The notes: generated from the letters alone by a model not told the origin. A stretch of DNA of 64,000 nucleotides from Pseudomonadota bacterium (GCA_039193195.1 JBCCWS010000010.1:62001-126000), one strand, 5' to 3'; positions 35,851 to 45,800 are shown, numbered from the stretch's first letter. Made by a program: numbers and translations.

Positions 35851-36945
35851 ATGATCAAGTTTAGACCGCGCAACTTCCTACACAACCAGGAGACCACCTG
35901 GTTGGTGCTCGACCTGCTCATGCTTGGCCTACTCGTCATCAACCTCGCTTGGTTGATCCTCGACTGGCTTTATGCGAGCACGTGGTTCCCGTCGCTGATC
36001 TCTCGCCTATTGCCTGTGATCGGCGACTACTACGCCGAACACATCGATCCCATCTTCTGGCTGATCGACCTCGGCTTCGTCGCCGTGTTCCTCGGCGAGT
36101 TTGCGCTGCGCTGGGCGATCGCCGTGCGGCGCAAGATCTACGACCGCTGGTACCACTACCCGTTCCTGCACTGGTACGAAGTGCTCGGCTGCCTGCCGCT
36201 GGCGGGGTTTCGCGCGCTGCGCTTTCTGCGCATCCTCTCCATGATCTACCGCTTGCAAAAGCTCGGGGTCATCGATCTGACCGATACGGCCCCAGCGCGC
36301 CTGGTGGGGCGCTACTACGCGATCCTGGTGGAGGAGGTGGCAGACCGGGTGGTAGTGAATGTGCTCGACGGCGTGCAGGCGGAACTGCGTGCCGATCAGC
36401 CCGTGATACGCCGCATCGTCAACGACGTCGTGCTAAGGCGACGGGGAGAGCTAGTTGAGGCCCTCGGCAGACGGCTAGAGCTCCTCGTGAACGAGGCCTA
36501 CGGCGACCACCGAGCAGACGTGAGTCTCTACGTCGACAACTTGATCACCAAGGCTGTCGAAGAGAGTCAGGACGTCAAGCGACTCCAGCTAATCCCAGTA
36601 TTCGGCGCCTACGGCACCCGTCTCCTCGAGCGCACGGTCGCCCAGATCGTGTTCGCCGTAATCGACGGGGCTGCTGCAGACCTGCAGTCCGAGCGCAACC
36701 GTGCCTTCGTCGAGGACCTACTCTCATCGACCCTCGATCAGCTGCTTCAGCACGACGAGCAGTTCGATGAGGTCACCAACCAGATGCTCATCGACGCGAT
36801 CGATCTAGTCAAATCCCAAGTGCTAGTTCAACGCTGGCGCCAGGCGGCGGAGCGCGCCAACCCGCCGCCTGCGTCGCCCCCACCGAGAGCCCCGAACCCC
36901 ACTGCGCTCCCGCGCCAAGACTCCTCGAAGGAAGTGCGATCATGA
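35851..36945 (+). CDS. Voltage-sensor-like membrane protein without a pore domain
   Basis: 364 aa. S1 is LVLDLLMLGLLVINLAWLIL. S2 is IFWLIDLGFVAVFLGEFALR with its acidic residue in the position typical of voltage sensors. A weak S3 precedes an S4-like helix, FRALRFLRILSMIYRLQK, with arginines at every third position. No S5-pore-S6 follows: residues ~170-330 are a charged, predicted helical cytoplasmic domain and the end is Pro-rich. It resembles ion_trans-domain orphans; proton conduction or voltage-controlled signalling is speculative. It overlaps arsC by 4 bases (ATGA). Confidence 0.72.
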   Translation: MIKFRPRNFLHNQETTWLVLDLLMLGLLVINLAWLILDWLYASTWFPSLISRLLPVIGDYYAEHIDPIFWLIDLGFVAVFLGEFALRWAIAVRRKIYDRWYHYPFLHWYEVLGCLPLAGFRALRFLRILSMIYRLQKLGVIDLTDTAPARLVGRYYAILVEEVADRVVVNVLDGVQAELRADQPVIRRIVNDVVLRRRGELVEALGRRLELLVNEAYGDHRADVSLYVDNLITKAVEESQDVKRLQLIPVFGAYGTRLLERTVAQIVFAVIDGAAADLQSERNRAFVEDLLSSTLDQLLQHDEQFDEVTNQMLIDAIDLVKSQVLVQRWRQAAERANPPPASPPPRAPNPTALPRQDSSKEVRS

Positions 36946-37289
36946 CCTACGTGCTCATCCACAACCCCGCCTGCAGCACCAGTCGCAAGGGCCTCGCCTT
37001 GCTAGAGGAACATGGCGTCACGCCCACGCTGCGCAAGTACATGAACGTCTCCGAGCGGCTCAGCGAGGCAGAGCTGCGCGATATCGCGCGGCGGATGGGC
37101 GGGGTGAGTCCGCGCGAGTTCATGCGTGTGAAGGACGGCCCGAGCTTCGGCGTTGACGAAAACACGAGCGATGAGGCCCTGTTCGCCGCCATGGTAGAGC
37201 ACCCGAAGCTGATCCAACGCCCGATCGGCATCCACGGCGAGCGCGCAGCACTCGGGCGCCCGATCGCACAGCTGTTAGAGATCCTCTAG
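36942..37289 (+). CDS. arsC: Glutaredoxin-type arsenate reductase (ArsC family)
   Basis: 115 aa. Thioredoxin-fold ArsC with the active-site motif HNPACSTSR (catalytic Cys12) and the conserved RPIGIHG segment holding an oxyanion arginine. It reduces arsenate to arsenite using glutathione and glutaredoxin. Length is normal for the ArsC/YffB group; the full catalytic set favours ArsC. Co-translated with the membrane protein before it; no arsenite pump is nearby. Confidence 0.9.
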   Translation: MTYVLIHNPACSTSRKGLALLEEHGVTPTLRKYMNVSERLSEAELRDIARRMGGVSPREFMRVKDGPSFGVDENTSDEALFAAMVEHPKLIQRPIGIHGERAALGRPIAQLLEIL

Positions 37290-37308
37290 GGGCGCGGCGG
37301 CACCGATT

Positions 37309-38046
37309 GTGGGCGATAGGCAAGCCCTGACCGTGCTCTACCGGGATGACCACCTGGTGGCCATCGACAAGCCGCCGGGGCTGCTCGTGCACCGCTCCAA
37401 CCTAGATCGTCAAGAGACCCGCTTCGCCCTGCAGCTGCTGCGCGACCAGCTAGCGAGGCGGGTATTCCCAATCCACCGCCTGGACAAGCCCACCTCCGGC
37501 GTCCTGCTCTTCGCCCTGAGCCCCGCCGCGGCACGGGCGGTGACCAGGCAATTCGAAGACCGCACGGTGGTCAAAGACTATCTGGCGGTCGTGCGCGGCC
37601 AATGCCCGGCGCAGGGCACGGTCGATCAGCCCCTGGTCGAGGAACCCGGCACGAGCGCCAGCACTGCGCCACGCGCGGCCCAAACGGCCTACCGGTGCTT
37701 GCACCACGGAGAGATTGACGCCCGGGTCGACCGCTACCCCACCAGCCGCTACTCCCTCGTGGCCCTGCGCCCGCTGACGGGACGGCGCCACCAGTTGCGG
37801 CGCCACATGAAACACATCGGTCACCCCCTCATCGGCGACACGACCTACGGCAAAGGCAGCCACAACCGCTTCTTTCGCCAGGAATTCGCCTGCGATCGCC
37901 TGCTGCTAGCATGCGTGGGCCTGCGCCTGCTTCACCCCCAAACGGGCCGCCCGCTTCAGATCCAAGCCAAGCCCGGCGCAGACTTCGAACGCGTGATCCA
38001 CGCCTTCGCTTGGCCCCTCCGTTTTGCCCCATGGATGGCCGTATAG
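37309..38046 (+). CDS. truC: tRNA pseudouridine synthase C-like protein
   Basis: 245 aa, GTG start. RluA-family catalytic motif HRLDKPTSG with the nucleophilic Asp, plus LYRDDHLVAIDKPPGLLVH at the N-terminus and TGRRHQLRRHMKHIGHPLIGD in the core. Size and lack of an S4 domain fit TruC, which makes pseudouridine 65 in tRNA-Ile/Asp. It follows arsC by 19 bp and is probably in the same transcript. Confidence 0.92.
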   Translation: MGDRQALTVLYRDDHLVAIDKPPGLLVHRSNLDRQETRFALQLLRDQLARRVFPIHRLDKPTSGVLLFALSPAAARAVTRQFEDRTVVKDYLAVVRGQCPAQGTVDQPLVEEPGTSASTAPRAAQTAYRCLHHGEIDARVDRYPTSRYSLVALRPLTGRRHQLRRHMKHIGHPLIGDTTYGKGSHNRFFRQEFACDRLLLACVGLRLLHPQTGRPLQIQAKPGADFERVIHAFAWPLRFAPWMAV

Positions 38047-38093
38047 GGGATTTCCGAAGCGGCAAAATTTGATTGGACGATATGTTGTCCGCG

Positions 38094-38131
38094 TATACTC
38101 AGGACCAGAAGTGGGGTCGGTGAGCGACCCC
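38094..38131 (+). promoter_or_regulatory. lacI promoter -10 and leader hairpin
   Basis: TATACT at 38094-38099 is a good -10, with AT-rich TTGATTGGAC upstream for the -35. The leader then holds a 7-bp stem GGGGTCG/CGACCCC (38113-38131) with loop GTGAG, just before the AGGAGGAG ribosome binding site. The hairpin may affect translation of the regulator. Confidence 0.5.
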
Positions 38132-38162
38132 GAGCGAGACGCCAGGAGGAGCCCGGCGCCAG

Positions 38163-39245
38163 ATGCAGAAAGTGAATGTGCACCATGTCGCCGCGCGGGC
38201 GGGTGTATCCATCAAGACCGTGTCGCGCGTGATCAACGACGAACCGAACGTGCGCCCGTCTACCCGCGAGGCCGTGTTGGCGGCAATCGAGGAGCTCGGC
38301 TATCGCCCGGACACCTCAGCTCGGCGTCTGGCCGGCAAGCGCTCCTTCCGCATCGCGCTGCTATACGAGGACCCGGGGCCGTACGCGAGCCCGAGCGCCA
38401 GCTACGTCACGGACCTTCAGGGCGGCGTGCTCGCCCGCACGCAGGCCGAGGGCTACGAGCTGCTCGTCTACCCCTTCGAGGCCACCGCCGAAAATGCGCC
38501 GAGCATCGTTGCGCGCCTGGTGAAGGAGACGCGCTTGGACGGCTGCATCATCGCGCCGCCCTTCGCCGAGATGACCGCCCTCAACGACATGCTGCAGGCC
38601 CAACACATGCCCTGCGTGCGCATCTCCCCCGGCGTTCGCACCCGCGCAGATGAATCCGTGCGCACGAACGACCGCGAACTCTGCGCGGAGATGACGCGAT
38701 ACGTCGCCTCTCTTGGCCACGAACGTATCGGCTTCATCATCGGCCACCCGGACCATCGCGCCGTCCAGAGCCGCTACGTGGGCTATAAGGAAGGTCTCGA
38801 AAGCTGCGGCCTTACCTTTCAACGGCACCTCGTGCAGCAGGGATTGAACAGCTTCGAGTCCGGGCAAGTCGCTGCCCGTAAGTTGCTTAGCGGCACCCAC
38901 CAACGCCCAACGGCAATCTTGGCCAGCAACGACGATATGGCCGCCGGCGTGCTCTATGTCGCCCATGAGATGGGCCTCAGCGTGCCGCACGGGCTGTCCG
39001 TTACGGGTTTCGACGACGCGCCGCTGGCGCGCCACCTCTGGCCGTCGCTCACCACCGTGCGCCAGCCGATCTTCGAACTTGCGAGCGCCGCAGCCGACCT
39101 GTTGCTGGCGCGCCTGAAGGGCCATGACACGCGTCGCCTGCCGCGCACGGTACTCGGGGAACTGAAGATTCGCGATTCTACCGGGGCGGTGGCCGAAGAC
39201 GACAACGCCACCGCCCGCCGACGCAACCGCCTGGCGAACGCCTAG
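38163..39245 (+). CDS. LacI-family transcriptional regulator
   Basis: 360 aa. N-terminal LacI HTH (VNVHHVAARAGVSIKTVSRV, then INDEPNVRPSTREAV), the hinge helix SARRLAGKRS, then a periplasmic-binding-protein-like core with ILASNDDMAAGVL and VTGFDDAPLARHLWP. RBS AGGAGGAG. It probably binds TGACAGCGCTGTCA between the GH16 and GH149 promoters and responds to a beta-glucan sugar. Its TAG stop lies in the terminal inverted repeat of a MITE-like element, but the length is normal, so function is probably kept. Confidence 0.93.
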   Translation: MQKVNVHHVAARAGVSIKTVSRVINDEPNVRPSTREAVLAAIEELGYRPDTSARRLAGKRSFRIALLYEDPGPYASPSASYVTDLQGGVLARTQAEGYELLVYPFEATAENAPSIVARLVKETRLDGCIIAPPFAEMTALNDMLQAQHMPCVRISPGVRTRADESVRTNDRELCAEMTRYVASLGHERIGFIIGHPDHRAVQSRYVGYKEGLESCGLTFQRHLVQQGLNSFESGQVAARKLLSGTHQRPTAILASNDDMAAGVLYVAHEMGLSVPHGLSVTGFDDAPLARHLWPSLTTVRQPIFELASAAADLLLARLKGHDTRRLPRTVLGELKIRDSTGAVAEDDNATARRRNRLANA

Positions 39246-39407
39246 TGTACTGTCCCGCAAATTCGTTGAAGAATTCGCGGATACTTTTTGCCCCTAGGCA
39301 CGTTGCTCCTTTTCCCGTGGGGCCTGCCACGCTCGTCCTCGCGCCGCGCCTAGGAACAGAAAGCACCGTGCGACTTCTTCAACGAACTTGCGGGACCGGA
39401 CACTAGG
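39241..39407. mobile_element. Second MITE-like element, 167 bp, with 32-34-bp terminal inverted repeats
   Basis: The left end CCTAGTGTACTGTCCCGCAA and the right end (reverse complement CCTAGTGTCCGGTCCCGCAA) continue into the shared sequence TTCGTTGAAGAA; about 34 bp with three mismatches. CTAG occurs at both outer edges and may be the target duplication. No coding capacity. It lies exactly at the lacI stop and separates lacI from the FG-GAP gene. It differs in sequence from the element at 12152. Confidence 0.8.
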
Positions 39408-39421
39408 AGGGCAGTGGCTAT

Positions 39422-40684
39422 CTACTGGCCCAAGTAGAAGGTGTCGGTACCCGTGCGATTGCAGAAGTAAAGGTCGTCGATACCGTCGCCATTGGCATCG
39501 AACACCTCGACGTCGAACAAGCTGCCGATGGGCTGCACGTCGAACAGCGCAAGACCGTCGTCGGTGAAGTTGCCGTTGCCGTCGTTGAGCCAAAACGCCA
39601 CGGTGCCGCCGAGGCTAAGGCGATTGGCCGGTGCCACCACGTCCATGTCACCATCGCTGTCCAGGTCGACGAACTGGATGGTGAAGCTGCTCGCCCCTAA
39701 AGAGACGCCCGCCAGCGCGGTTGCACTGACGTCTGTGAAGTTCCCGTTTCCATCATTGAGCAGCAGCTGATTGGATTGGTCGAAGTTGTTGACAAATGTG
39801 ATGTTGCCTAGGACCAGATCTAGATCCCCGTCGTTGTCCACGTCAGCCGCATCCACCTCGCGCGTCTCTCGCGCATCCCCACTCGGCAGCCGGTCATTCG
39901 CCTCAGTGAAGGTGCCGTCTGCGTTATTGATGTAGAGAAAGTTAACGTTCTCGTTTGCTACGAAGAGGTCCAGGTCCCCGTCACCATCCGCGTCGAAGAA
40001 CAACAGATCCTGGGTGGTGCCCACGTCGCCGAACGATAGGTTGGCCGTGTCGTCCACGAAGGTGGTGCCGGGCTGTTGCAGCAAGGTGATGTTGTCGCCT
40101 CGGTTGCCGAGGATGATATCCAGCAGCCCGTCACCGTTGAGATCGAGCACCTCCACGGCATTGGCGATGCTGTCCAGGGGAATAGCCCCAGCCACTTCCG
40201 TGAAACGGCCCGTACCGTCGTTCAGGTAGAAGGCGTGCTCGGCGTCGTCCTCGTGCACGGAGATCATGTCCGGATCGCCATCGTTGTCGAAGTCGGCAAG
40301 GCGCAGGTCCTCGTTGTCGCCGCTGCCGCCCAGAATCACGCCGGGGATCTGCTCGAACACACCGTTGCCGTCGTTGCGTAGCAGGAGATTTATTGCAAAC
40401 TCCTGCGCGAGGACGAGATCCAGATCCCCATCGCCGTCCACATCCGCAGCGCCGGCATCCATGCACATCCCGGACAGAGAGGGAATATTGGTCGCGGTCG
40501 CGTCTGCAAAGCGGACCGTGACGCCACCTCCTGCGCCGCCACCCCCTGCGCCGCCGCCGCCTCCGCCGCCGCCTCCACCGCCGCCTCCACCACCGCCACC
40601 GCCTCCACCGCCACCGCCACAGGCCGTGAGCACGAGTGCGGCGGCAACGGTCAACAGGGCGGCAGACGTAGAGCGAGCATCCAT
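39422..40684 (-). CDS. FG-GAP/VCBS-repeat lipoprotein with poly-glycine spacer
   Basis: 420 aa from ATG 40684 (GAGGAA upstream; an earlier in-frame start is less likely). Lipobox LTAC, then more than 20 consecutive glycines followed by AGGGGAGGG, an unusually long flexible spacer. The body has about seven FG-GAP/VCBS repeats with calcium-loop sequences (DVDGDGDLDLVL, DFDNDGDPDMIS, DLNGDGLLDIIL, DADGDGDLDLFV, DVDNDGDLDLVL), giving an integrin-like propeller. Surface-exposed, probably binding polymer or another protein. Located next to the glucan genes. Confidence 0.87.
   Translation of the reverse strand: MDARSTSAALLTVAAALVLTACGGGGGGGGGGGGGGGGGGGGGGGAGGGGAGGGVTVRFADATATNIPSLSGMCMDAGAADVDGDGDLDLVLAQEFAINLLLRNDGNGVFEQIPGVILGGSGDNEDLRLADFDNDGDPDMISVHEDDAEHAFYLNDGTGRFTEVAGAIPLDSIANAVEVLDLNGDGLLDIILGNRGDNITLLQQPGTTFVDDTANLSFGDVGTTQDLLFFDADGDGDLDLFVANENVNFLYINNADGTFTEANDRLPSGDARETREVDAADVDNDGDLDLVLGNITFVNNFDQSNQLLLNDGNGNFTDVSATALAGVSLGASSFTIQFVDLDSDGDMDVVAPANRLSLGGTVAFWLNDGNGNFTDDGLALFDVQPIGSLFDVEVFDANGDGIDDLYFCNRTGTDTFYLGQ
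40549..40618 (-). repeat. GGN triplet repeat coding for the poly-glycine spacer
   Basis: About 22-23 GGC/GGT/GGA codons in a row directly after the lipobox cysteine. The units are mixed codons, so slippage would change length by whole glycines rather than shift frame. Confidence 0.8.
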
Positions 40685-40745
40685 CACGAGTTCCTCATCG
40701 CGGCGGCGAACAACTGTGTTGCAAAGCCTAGACACCTGCGTGCTC

Positions 40746-40759
40746 AAACACCAGTGTTT
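40746..40759. promoter_or_regulatory. AAACAC-N2-GTGTTT dyad upstream of the FG-GAP lipoprotein
   Basis: A 6+6 inverted repeat with centre CA, 62 bp before the lipoprotein start and inside the gap divergent to the SHOCT gene. Candidate operator; the binding protein is unknown. Confidence 0.4.
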
Positions 40760-40842
40760 CATGAAAAATACAACATTCCTGAGCGCGGACCGTCAGCTGA
40801 AGCCGTGGCGGGCGCGCGAAGAAGCGGTTTATCCTACGGAGC

Positions 40843-41328
40843 ATGAAAGGAACATCCCGCCGCGCCGCGGCCTTGAACACACTCCTCGCGAGCCTCACCG
40901 TCTGCACCGTGGTACTCGCCAGCGCCGGTGCCGCCGCACAGGGCGTCGACACGGCCGCTGAGCGGGCGCGTATCGCCAACGAACGTATCCAGCGCGACAT
41001 GCGGCGCCGACAATCGGACCAGGAATCGGGCGAGGATGGCAGCGGCGGGGCCACCAGCGCGATCCCTGGCGGGCCGAGCAGCGGGGTGCCCTACGCGGCT
41101 ACGCGACCGGCGCCACGGCAAGCACCCGCACCTATCGCTGCGTACGCGCCAAGCGCGCCTGCTGCTTCGGCGCTGACTAGTACGAGCGATAGCGCGACGA
41201 CGGAGGAAGGTGAGTACACCCGCACCCTGTCCCAGCTGCGCGTGCTAGGTGAGTTACGAGATGCGGGTTACCTAACGGATGATGAGTTCTCCCGCATCAA
41301 GACGCGCATCATCTCCAGCGTCTTCTAG
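40843..41328 (+). CDS. Exported SHOCT-domain protein
   Basis: 161 aa. Signal peptide (LLASLTVCTVVLASAGAAAQG), a charged helix (AAERARIANERIQRDMRRRQ), a Pro/Ala-rich low-complexity middle, and a C-terminal SHOCT motif (LRVLGELRDAGYLTDDEFSRIKTRI). SHOCT segments are short oligomerisation modules. Function unknown. Divergent from the FG-GAP lipoprotein and convergent with the GH16 gene (21 bp). Confidence 0.8.
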   Translation: MKGTSRRAAALNTLLASLTVCTVVLASAGAAAQGVDTAAERARIANERIQRDMRRRQSDQESGEDGSGGATSAIPGGPSSGVPYAATRPAPRQAPAPIAAYAPSAPAASALTSTSDSATTEEGEYTRTLSQLRVLGELRDAGYLTDDEFSRIKTRIISSVF

Positions 41329-41349
41329 GGCCGGCCTTGCGAAGCACCT

Positions 41350-42660
41350 TCAGCGCGGCGTAGCTTCGCCCGCCGGCTCGTATACTCGCACGTAGTCGAC
41401 GACGAGCTGCTGCGGGAATACCGTCTCGTCGATCGGCCCACCGGCCCTACCCCACGCCCCGCCTACGGCGAGGTTCAAGATCAGGTGGAAGGGTTGATCG
41501 TAGGGCCAAGAGCGCCAACCATCGTGCTCGTTGACGTAGGAGAAGTAGTGGGTGTCATCGACGTAAGCATCGATGCGCTCGGGTGTCCACTCCAGGGCGT
41601 AGATGCGAAAGCGATCGTCCACCTGATCGAGCATAATGCGGCCCTTGCGCTGCTCCCACTTGGCCCAATAGTAGGCCTCGTTGTGGACCGTGCCGTGTAC
41701 ATGCCCCATCTGGTAGCCCACGTGCTCCATAATGTCGATCTCTCCGGAGTTCGGCCACGCATCACACGCATCGTTGCCCTGCCACTCGCCGGCGCTGCAC
41801 CGAGTTGCGTAGCGAAAGGGGTCACTAGGCAGCATCCATATGGCCGGCCAAGTGCCCTGCCCTTGCGGCAGCTTTGCGCGGACTTCAATGCGACCGTACA
41901 GCACATCACCCTTGTCTTTCGAGTGGATGCGCGCAGAGGTGTACTGGCCGTTTCCGTAACTCTCGCGGTGCGCCTCGATGATCAGCTGACCGTTCGCCAC
42001 GCGCAGATTGCGCGCTCGGGCCGTGTACACCTGATCTTCATCGTTGACCTTGCGCGCCGGCCACAGATCGGCGGTCCAGCGGGTGTGGTCGACGTGGCCG
42101 CCGTCGAACTCATCGCGCCAGGCGAGCTTCCATCCAGTAGGCCCCGCGGCCTGGCGAACGGACAGAGCGCTCAACACAGGCTCGCCCTGGCGGGCCACGA
42201 AGTGCGCATCGAGGCGCTCATCGCTAACCGACACTCCCGGCACCGTCACTGTGAGAGCTGACTGAGCCTTGCCATCGCGCCAACCCATCACGTTAATGCC
42301 CTCGATCACCCGCACCTGCTCGAGGTAGGCATCGAAGGTTCTTCTCCCCGCCGGTGCAGCCAACGGTTCGGCGAAGTAGAAGGTCACATCGTAGGTGCCC
42401 GATGCCAGGGGGTGGGACACGCGGACATCACCCACTCGATAGCCCGCGTAGAGCGCCGGATCCTGGCTGCCTTTGACCCGCTCGAGGGTCGCTGGCGTGC
42501 CGCCAGTTACATCGCTCTCGGAGACGAAGCGGGTGCCATCCAGCGCCTCGTAGGCGGCCCCGTTGACGTTTACTGCCCACACTGCAGGTGGCGGCGCAGC
42601 ATCGAGCGCGGTGGCAAGTAAACAGACTACCGCAGCGCTGACGACGATTGCTTTCCTCAC
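41350..42660 (-). CDS. Secreted GH16 beta-1,3-glucanase with N-terminal malectin-like domain
   Basis: 436 aa from GTG 42660 (GGGAG upstream; the frame runs further but loses sense). Signal peptide (IVVSAAVVCLLATALDAA), a malectin/CBM-like domain (~25-160; VWAVNVNGAAYEALDG, GTYDVTFYFAEP), then GH16. The catalytic signature GEIDIMEHVG is intact, with nucleophile Glu307, Asp309 and acid/base Glu312. This is the laminarinase-type motif with the extra Met between Ile and Glu. It would cut laminarin-like beta-glucan outside the cytoplasm. Divergent from the GH149-GH17 operon with a LacI-type operator between. Confidence 0.92.
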   Translation of the reverse strand: MRKAIVVSAAVVCLLATALDAAPPPAVWAVNVNGAAYEALDGTRFVSESDVTGGTPATLERVKGSQDPALYAGYRVGDVRVSHPLASGTYDVTFYFAEPLAAPAGRRTFDAYLEQVRVIEGINVMGWRDGKAQSALTVTVPGVSVSDERLDAHFVARQGEPVLSALSVRQAAGPTGWKLAWRDEFDGGHVDHTRWTADLWPARKVNDEDQVYTARARNLRVANGQLIIEAHRESYGNGQYTSARIHSKDKGDVLYGRIEVRAKLPQGQGTWPAIWMLPSDPFRYATRCSAGEWQGNDACDAWPNSGEIDIMEHVGYQMGHVHGTVHNEAYYWAKWEQRKGRIMLDQVDDRFRIYALEWTPERIDAYVDDTHYFSYVNEHDGWRSWPYDQPFHLILNLAVGGAWGRAGGPIDETVFPQQLVVDYVRVYEPAGEATPR

Positions 42661-42698
42661 GGTGACCGCTCCCTGCCTCGCAGATCCAGGATTCTGAA

Positions 42699-42712
42699 TG
42701 ACAGCGCTGTCA
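42699..42712. promoter_or_regulatory. LacI-type operator TGACAGCGCTGTCA
   Basis: Perfect 14-bp palindrome with a central CG, the classic LacI-family operator form. It lies in the divergent region, 39 bp before the GH16 start and 93 bp before the phosphorylase start. The only LacI protein in the window is encoded 3.5 kb away. Confidence 0.75.
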
Positions 42713-42804
42713 GACACAATTAAACTGTAGTCAGATTTTCGGTATCCGGCGCAGCGCGCGCCCGGGGCACCGGCCCAGAAGACAACGACAAGAGTACGTT
42801 GCTT

Positions 42805-45800
42805 ATGTCCGTCGAACACCACTACCCGCAGGCCGCGAGCGGCCGCCCTGTGCCCGCAGGGGCCTTCGTCGAGATCACCGGCGAACGCTACTACGCGATC
42901 ACCGACGTCGACCATATGGCACCCTTCTTCGTCAGCGTCATCTCCAGCACAGACCACTGGCTCTTCGTCTCATCGACGGGCGGTCTCACGGCGGGACGGG
43001 TGTCGCCCGACACGGCCCTGTTCCCCTACGTAACCGTTGACCGAATCCACGAAAGTCTGCCGCACACGGGACCGAAGACGATCATCCGAGTGCACCGCAG
43101 CGGCCAAACGCCTCAGCGCTGGGAACCCTTCAACCGAGAGCACGACGGACGCTACTCCACCAGTCGACAGCTGGCGAAGAGTTTAGTTGGGCACAAGCTG
43201 CGCTTCGAAGAAGTCAACCACGACCTCCAACTCGCCTTCCGCTATACCTGGGAGACGAGCGCCGAGTACGGTTTCGTGCGTCGCTGTGAGCTACTCAACC
43301 TAGGCGAGAGCACGGCCGAACTCGAGCTTCTCGACGGTCTCGCCAACCTGCTTCCCGCCGGGACGCCGAGGTTCACCCAGACCAACTCCAGCAATCTCGT
43401 CGATGCGTACAAGTGGACCGAACTGGATTCATCTTCAGGCCTGGCCCTGTTTACCCTGTACTCGGGAATCACCGACCGCGCCGCGCCGTGCGAGTCGCTC
43501 AAGGCCAACGTCGCCTACTGCCTCGGCGTCGACGCCCCCACGCGCCTAGTCTCCTCCAAGCAACTCGAGGCGTTTCGTCACGGCGAACCGCTACGTGAGG
43601 AAGACCGTGAGCGTGGAATCCGCGGCGCCTACTTCGTGCATCAACGCCTGAGCCTCGAGCCAGGGGCAAGTAACCCATGGTGCCTGATCACCGACCTAGA
43701 GCTGTCCCAAGGCGATGTGGTCAACCTAAGCCATGCTTTGCGCGCCCCCGGGGCACTCGCCGAGGCTGTAGATCAGAGCGTGGCTGTGGGCGGCGATGCG
43801 CTGGCTCGAATCATCGCCTCCTGCGACGGCTATCAGGGGACCGCAGAGGAGAACGTCGCCGCTCACCACTACGCAAACGTGATGTGGAATGTGCTGCGCG
43901 GCGGCTACTTCCCCTCCCAGTACGAGGTGCCCGCGGGTGACTTCGCGGCCACCGTGCGCGCCTTCAACCGCCCGGTCTACGAGCGCCATGAATCCCTCCT
44001 ACTCGCCCTCCCTGCGAACCTCAAGGTGTGGGAGCTGCGCGAACGCGTGGCGGCCGCTGGCGATCGCCAATTGGAGCGCCTTGCGCAGGAGTACCTACCG
44101 ATCGCCTTTGGCCGGCGCCACGGCGACCCCAGCCGACCGTGGAATCAGTTTTCCATCCGCACCCAAGACGCCGAGGGCCAGCCGGTCTACTGGTACGAGG
44201 GCAACTGGCGCGACGTCTTCCAGAACTGGGAAGCGCTCGCCTTCAGCATCCCCGAGTACGTCGAGCACATGGTCGCCAAGTTCGTCAACGCCTCGACCAT
44301 GGACGGCTACAACCCGTACCGGATCACCAAGGAGGGGATCGACTGGGAGGTCGAAGAGCCCGACGACCCCTGGAGCTACATCGGCTATTGGGGCGATCAT
44401 CAGATCATCTACCTGCAAAAACTCCTGGAGCTCTCGCGCCAGTTCCATCCTCAGCGCCTGCAGGCGCTTCTGCACGCGCCTCTGTTCGCCTACGCCAACG
44501 TGCCCTATCGCATTCGGCCGTTCCGCGCCCTGCTCGAGGACCCGAAGACCACGGTCGACTACGCCGATGAGCAAGCCCTGGCGATCGAGCAGCGCCTTGA
44601 AGACATGGGCGGCGATGCAAAGCTGATCCTCACTCGTGAGGGCGAGGTCCTACAGGTTACCCTGCTTGAGAAACTGCTCGTGCCGCTGCTGGCCAAGCTG
44701 GGCAACCTGGTGGTGGACGGCGGCATCTGGATGAACACGCAGCGTCCGGAGTGGAACGACGCCAACAATGCCCTGGTCGGCCAGGGACTGTCGATGGTCA
44801 CCCTGTACTACCTTCGCCGCTACGTGAGGTTTCTCCACGTTCTGCTCAGCACCGAGCAGGCGCCAGCAACGCTCAGCGCGCCCCTTGCGGATTGGCTGCG
44901 AGGGACCGCAGCGGCCCTGCACGCGTTCCGCGGCAGGCTGAGCGCGGGCACGGTCGCTAACGATCACGATCGCTACGCGCTGCTCGTTCAACTTGGTGAG
45001 GCAGCGAGCACCTACCGCGCGAAGGTCTACGCCGAGGGCGCAGGCGATGGTACGCCGCAGGCGCTGCCCATGAGCAAGATCACAGATCTTCTCGAGGACA
45101 CCCGAGTGGTAGTGGACCACAGCATTCAAAGCAACCGCCGCGATGACGGCCTCTACCACGCCTACAACCTGTTGGGGGTGGGCGAGGAGCGACTCGAGCT
45201 CGGTCACCTGTATCCGATGCTCGAGGGTCAGGTGGCGGCCCTCAGCGCGGGTAGCTTGGCACCAAAGGAGGCCGTCGCCGTACTGGACGGCCTATTTGCG
45301 AGCTCCATTTACCGCGTGGACCAACACAGCTTCATGCTGTACCCGGATCGCAAGCTAGCGAGCTTTCTGGACAAGAACCGCCTGACGCAAACGCAGGTAC
45401 AGGCCAACCCGCTGCTCTCGCGCCTGCTCGCCGAAGGCAACGACGATGTCCTCTACCGCGACGCCGACGGCGCCTACCGCTTCAACGCGAATTTCACCAA
45501 TGCCGATGATCTGCAGGCAGCGCTCAACGACCTGCCTGAGCCCTTCCAGGGCATCGTGGCCACGGCGCGAGACGGCGTTCTCACCTTGTTCGAGCAGGTG
45601 TTCGACCACCAGGCCTTCACCGGCAGGTCGGGCACCATGTTTGGCTTCGAAGGCCTCGGGTGCATCTATTGGCATATGGTGTCCAAGCTGCTACTCGCCG
45701 TGCAAGAGACGTTCTTCGCCGCTCTCGAGGCGGGAACCGATGAGCTCACCTGCCATCGCCTTGGCGAACACTACTACCAAGTGCGTGCAGGCATCGGCTT

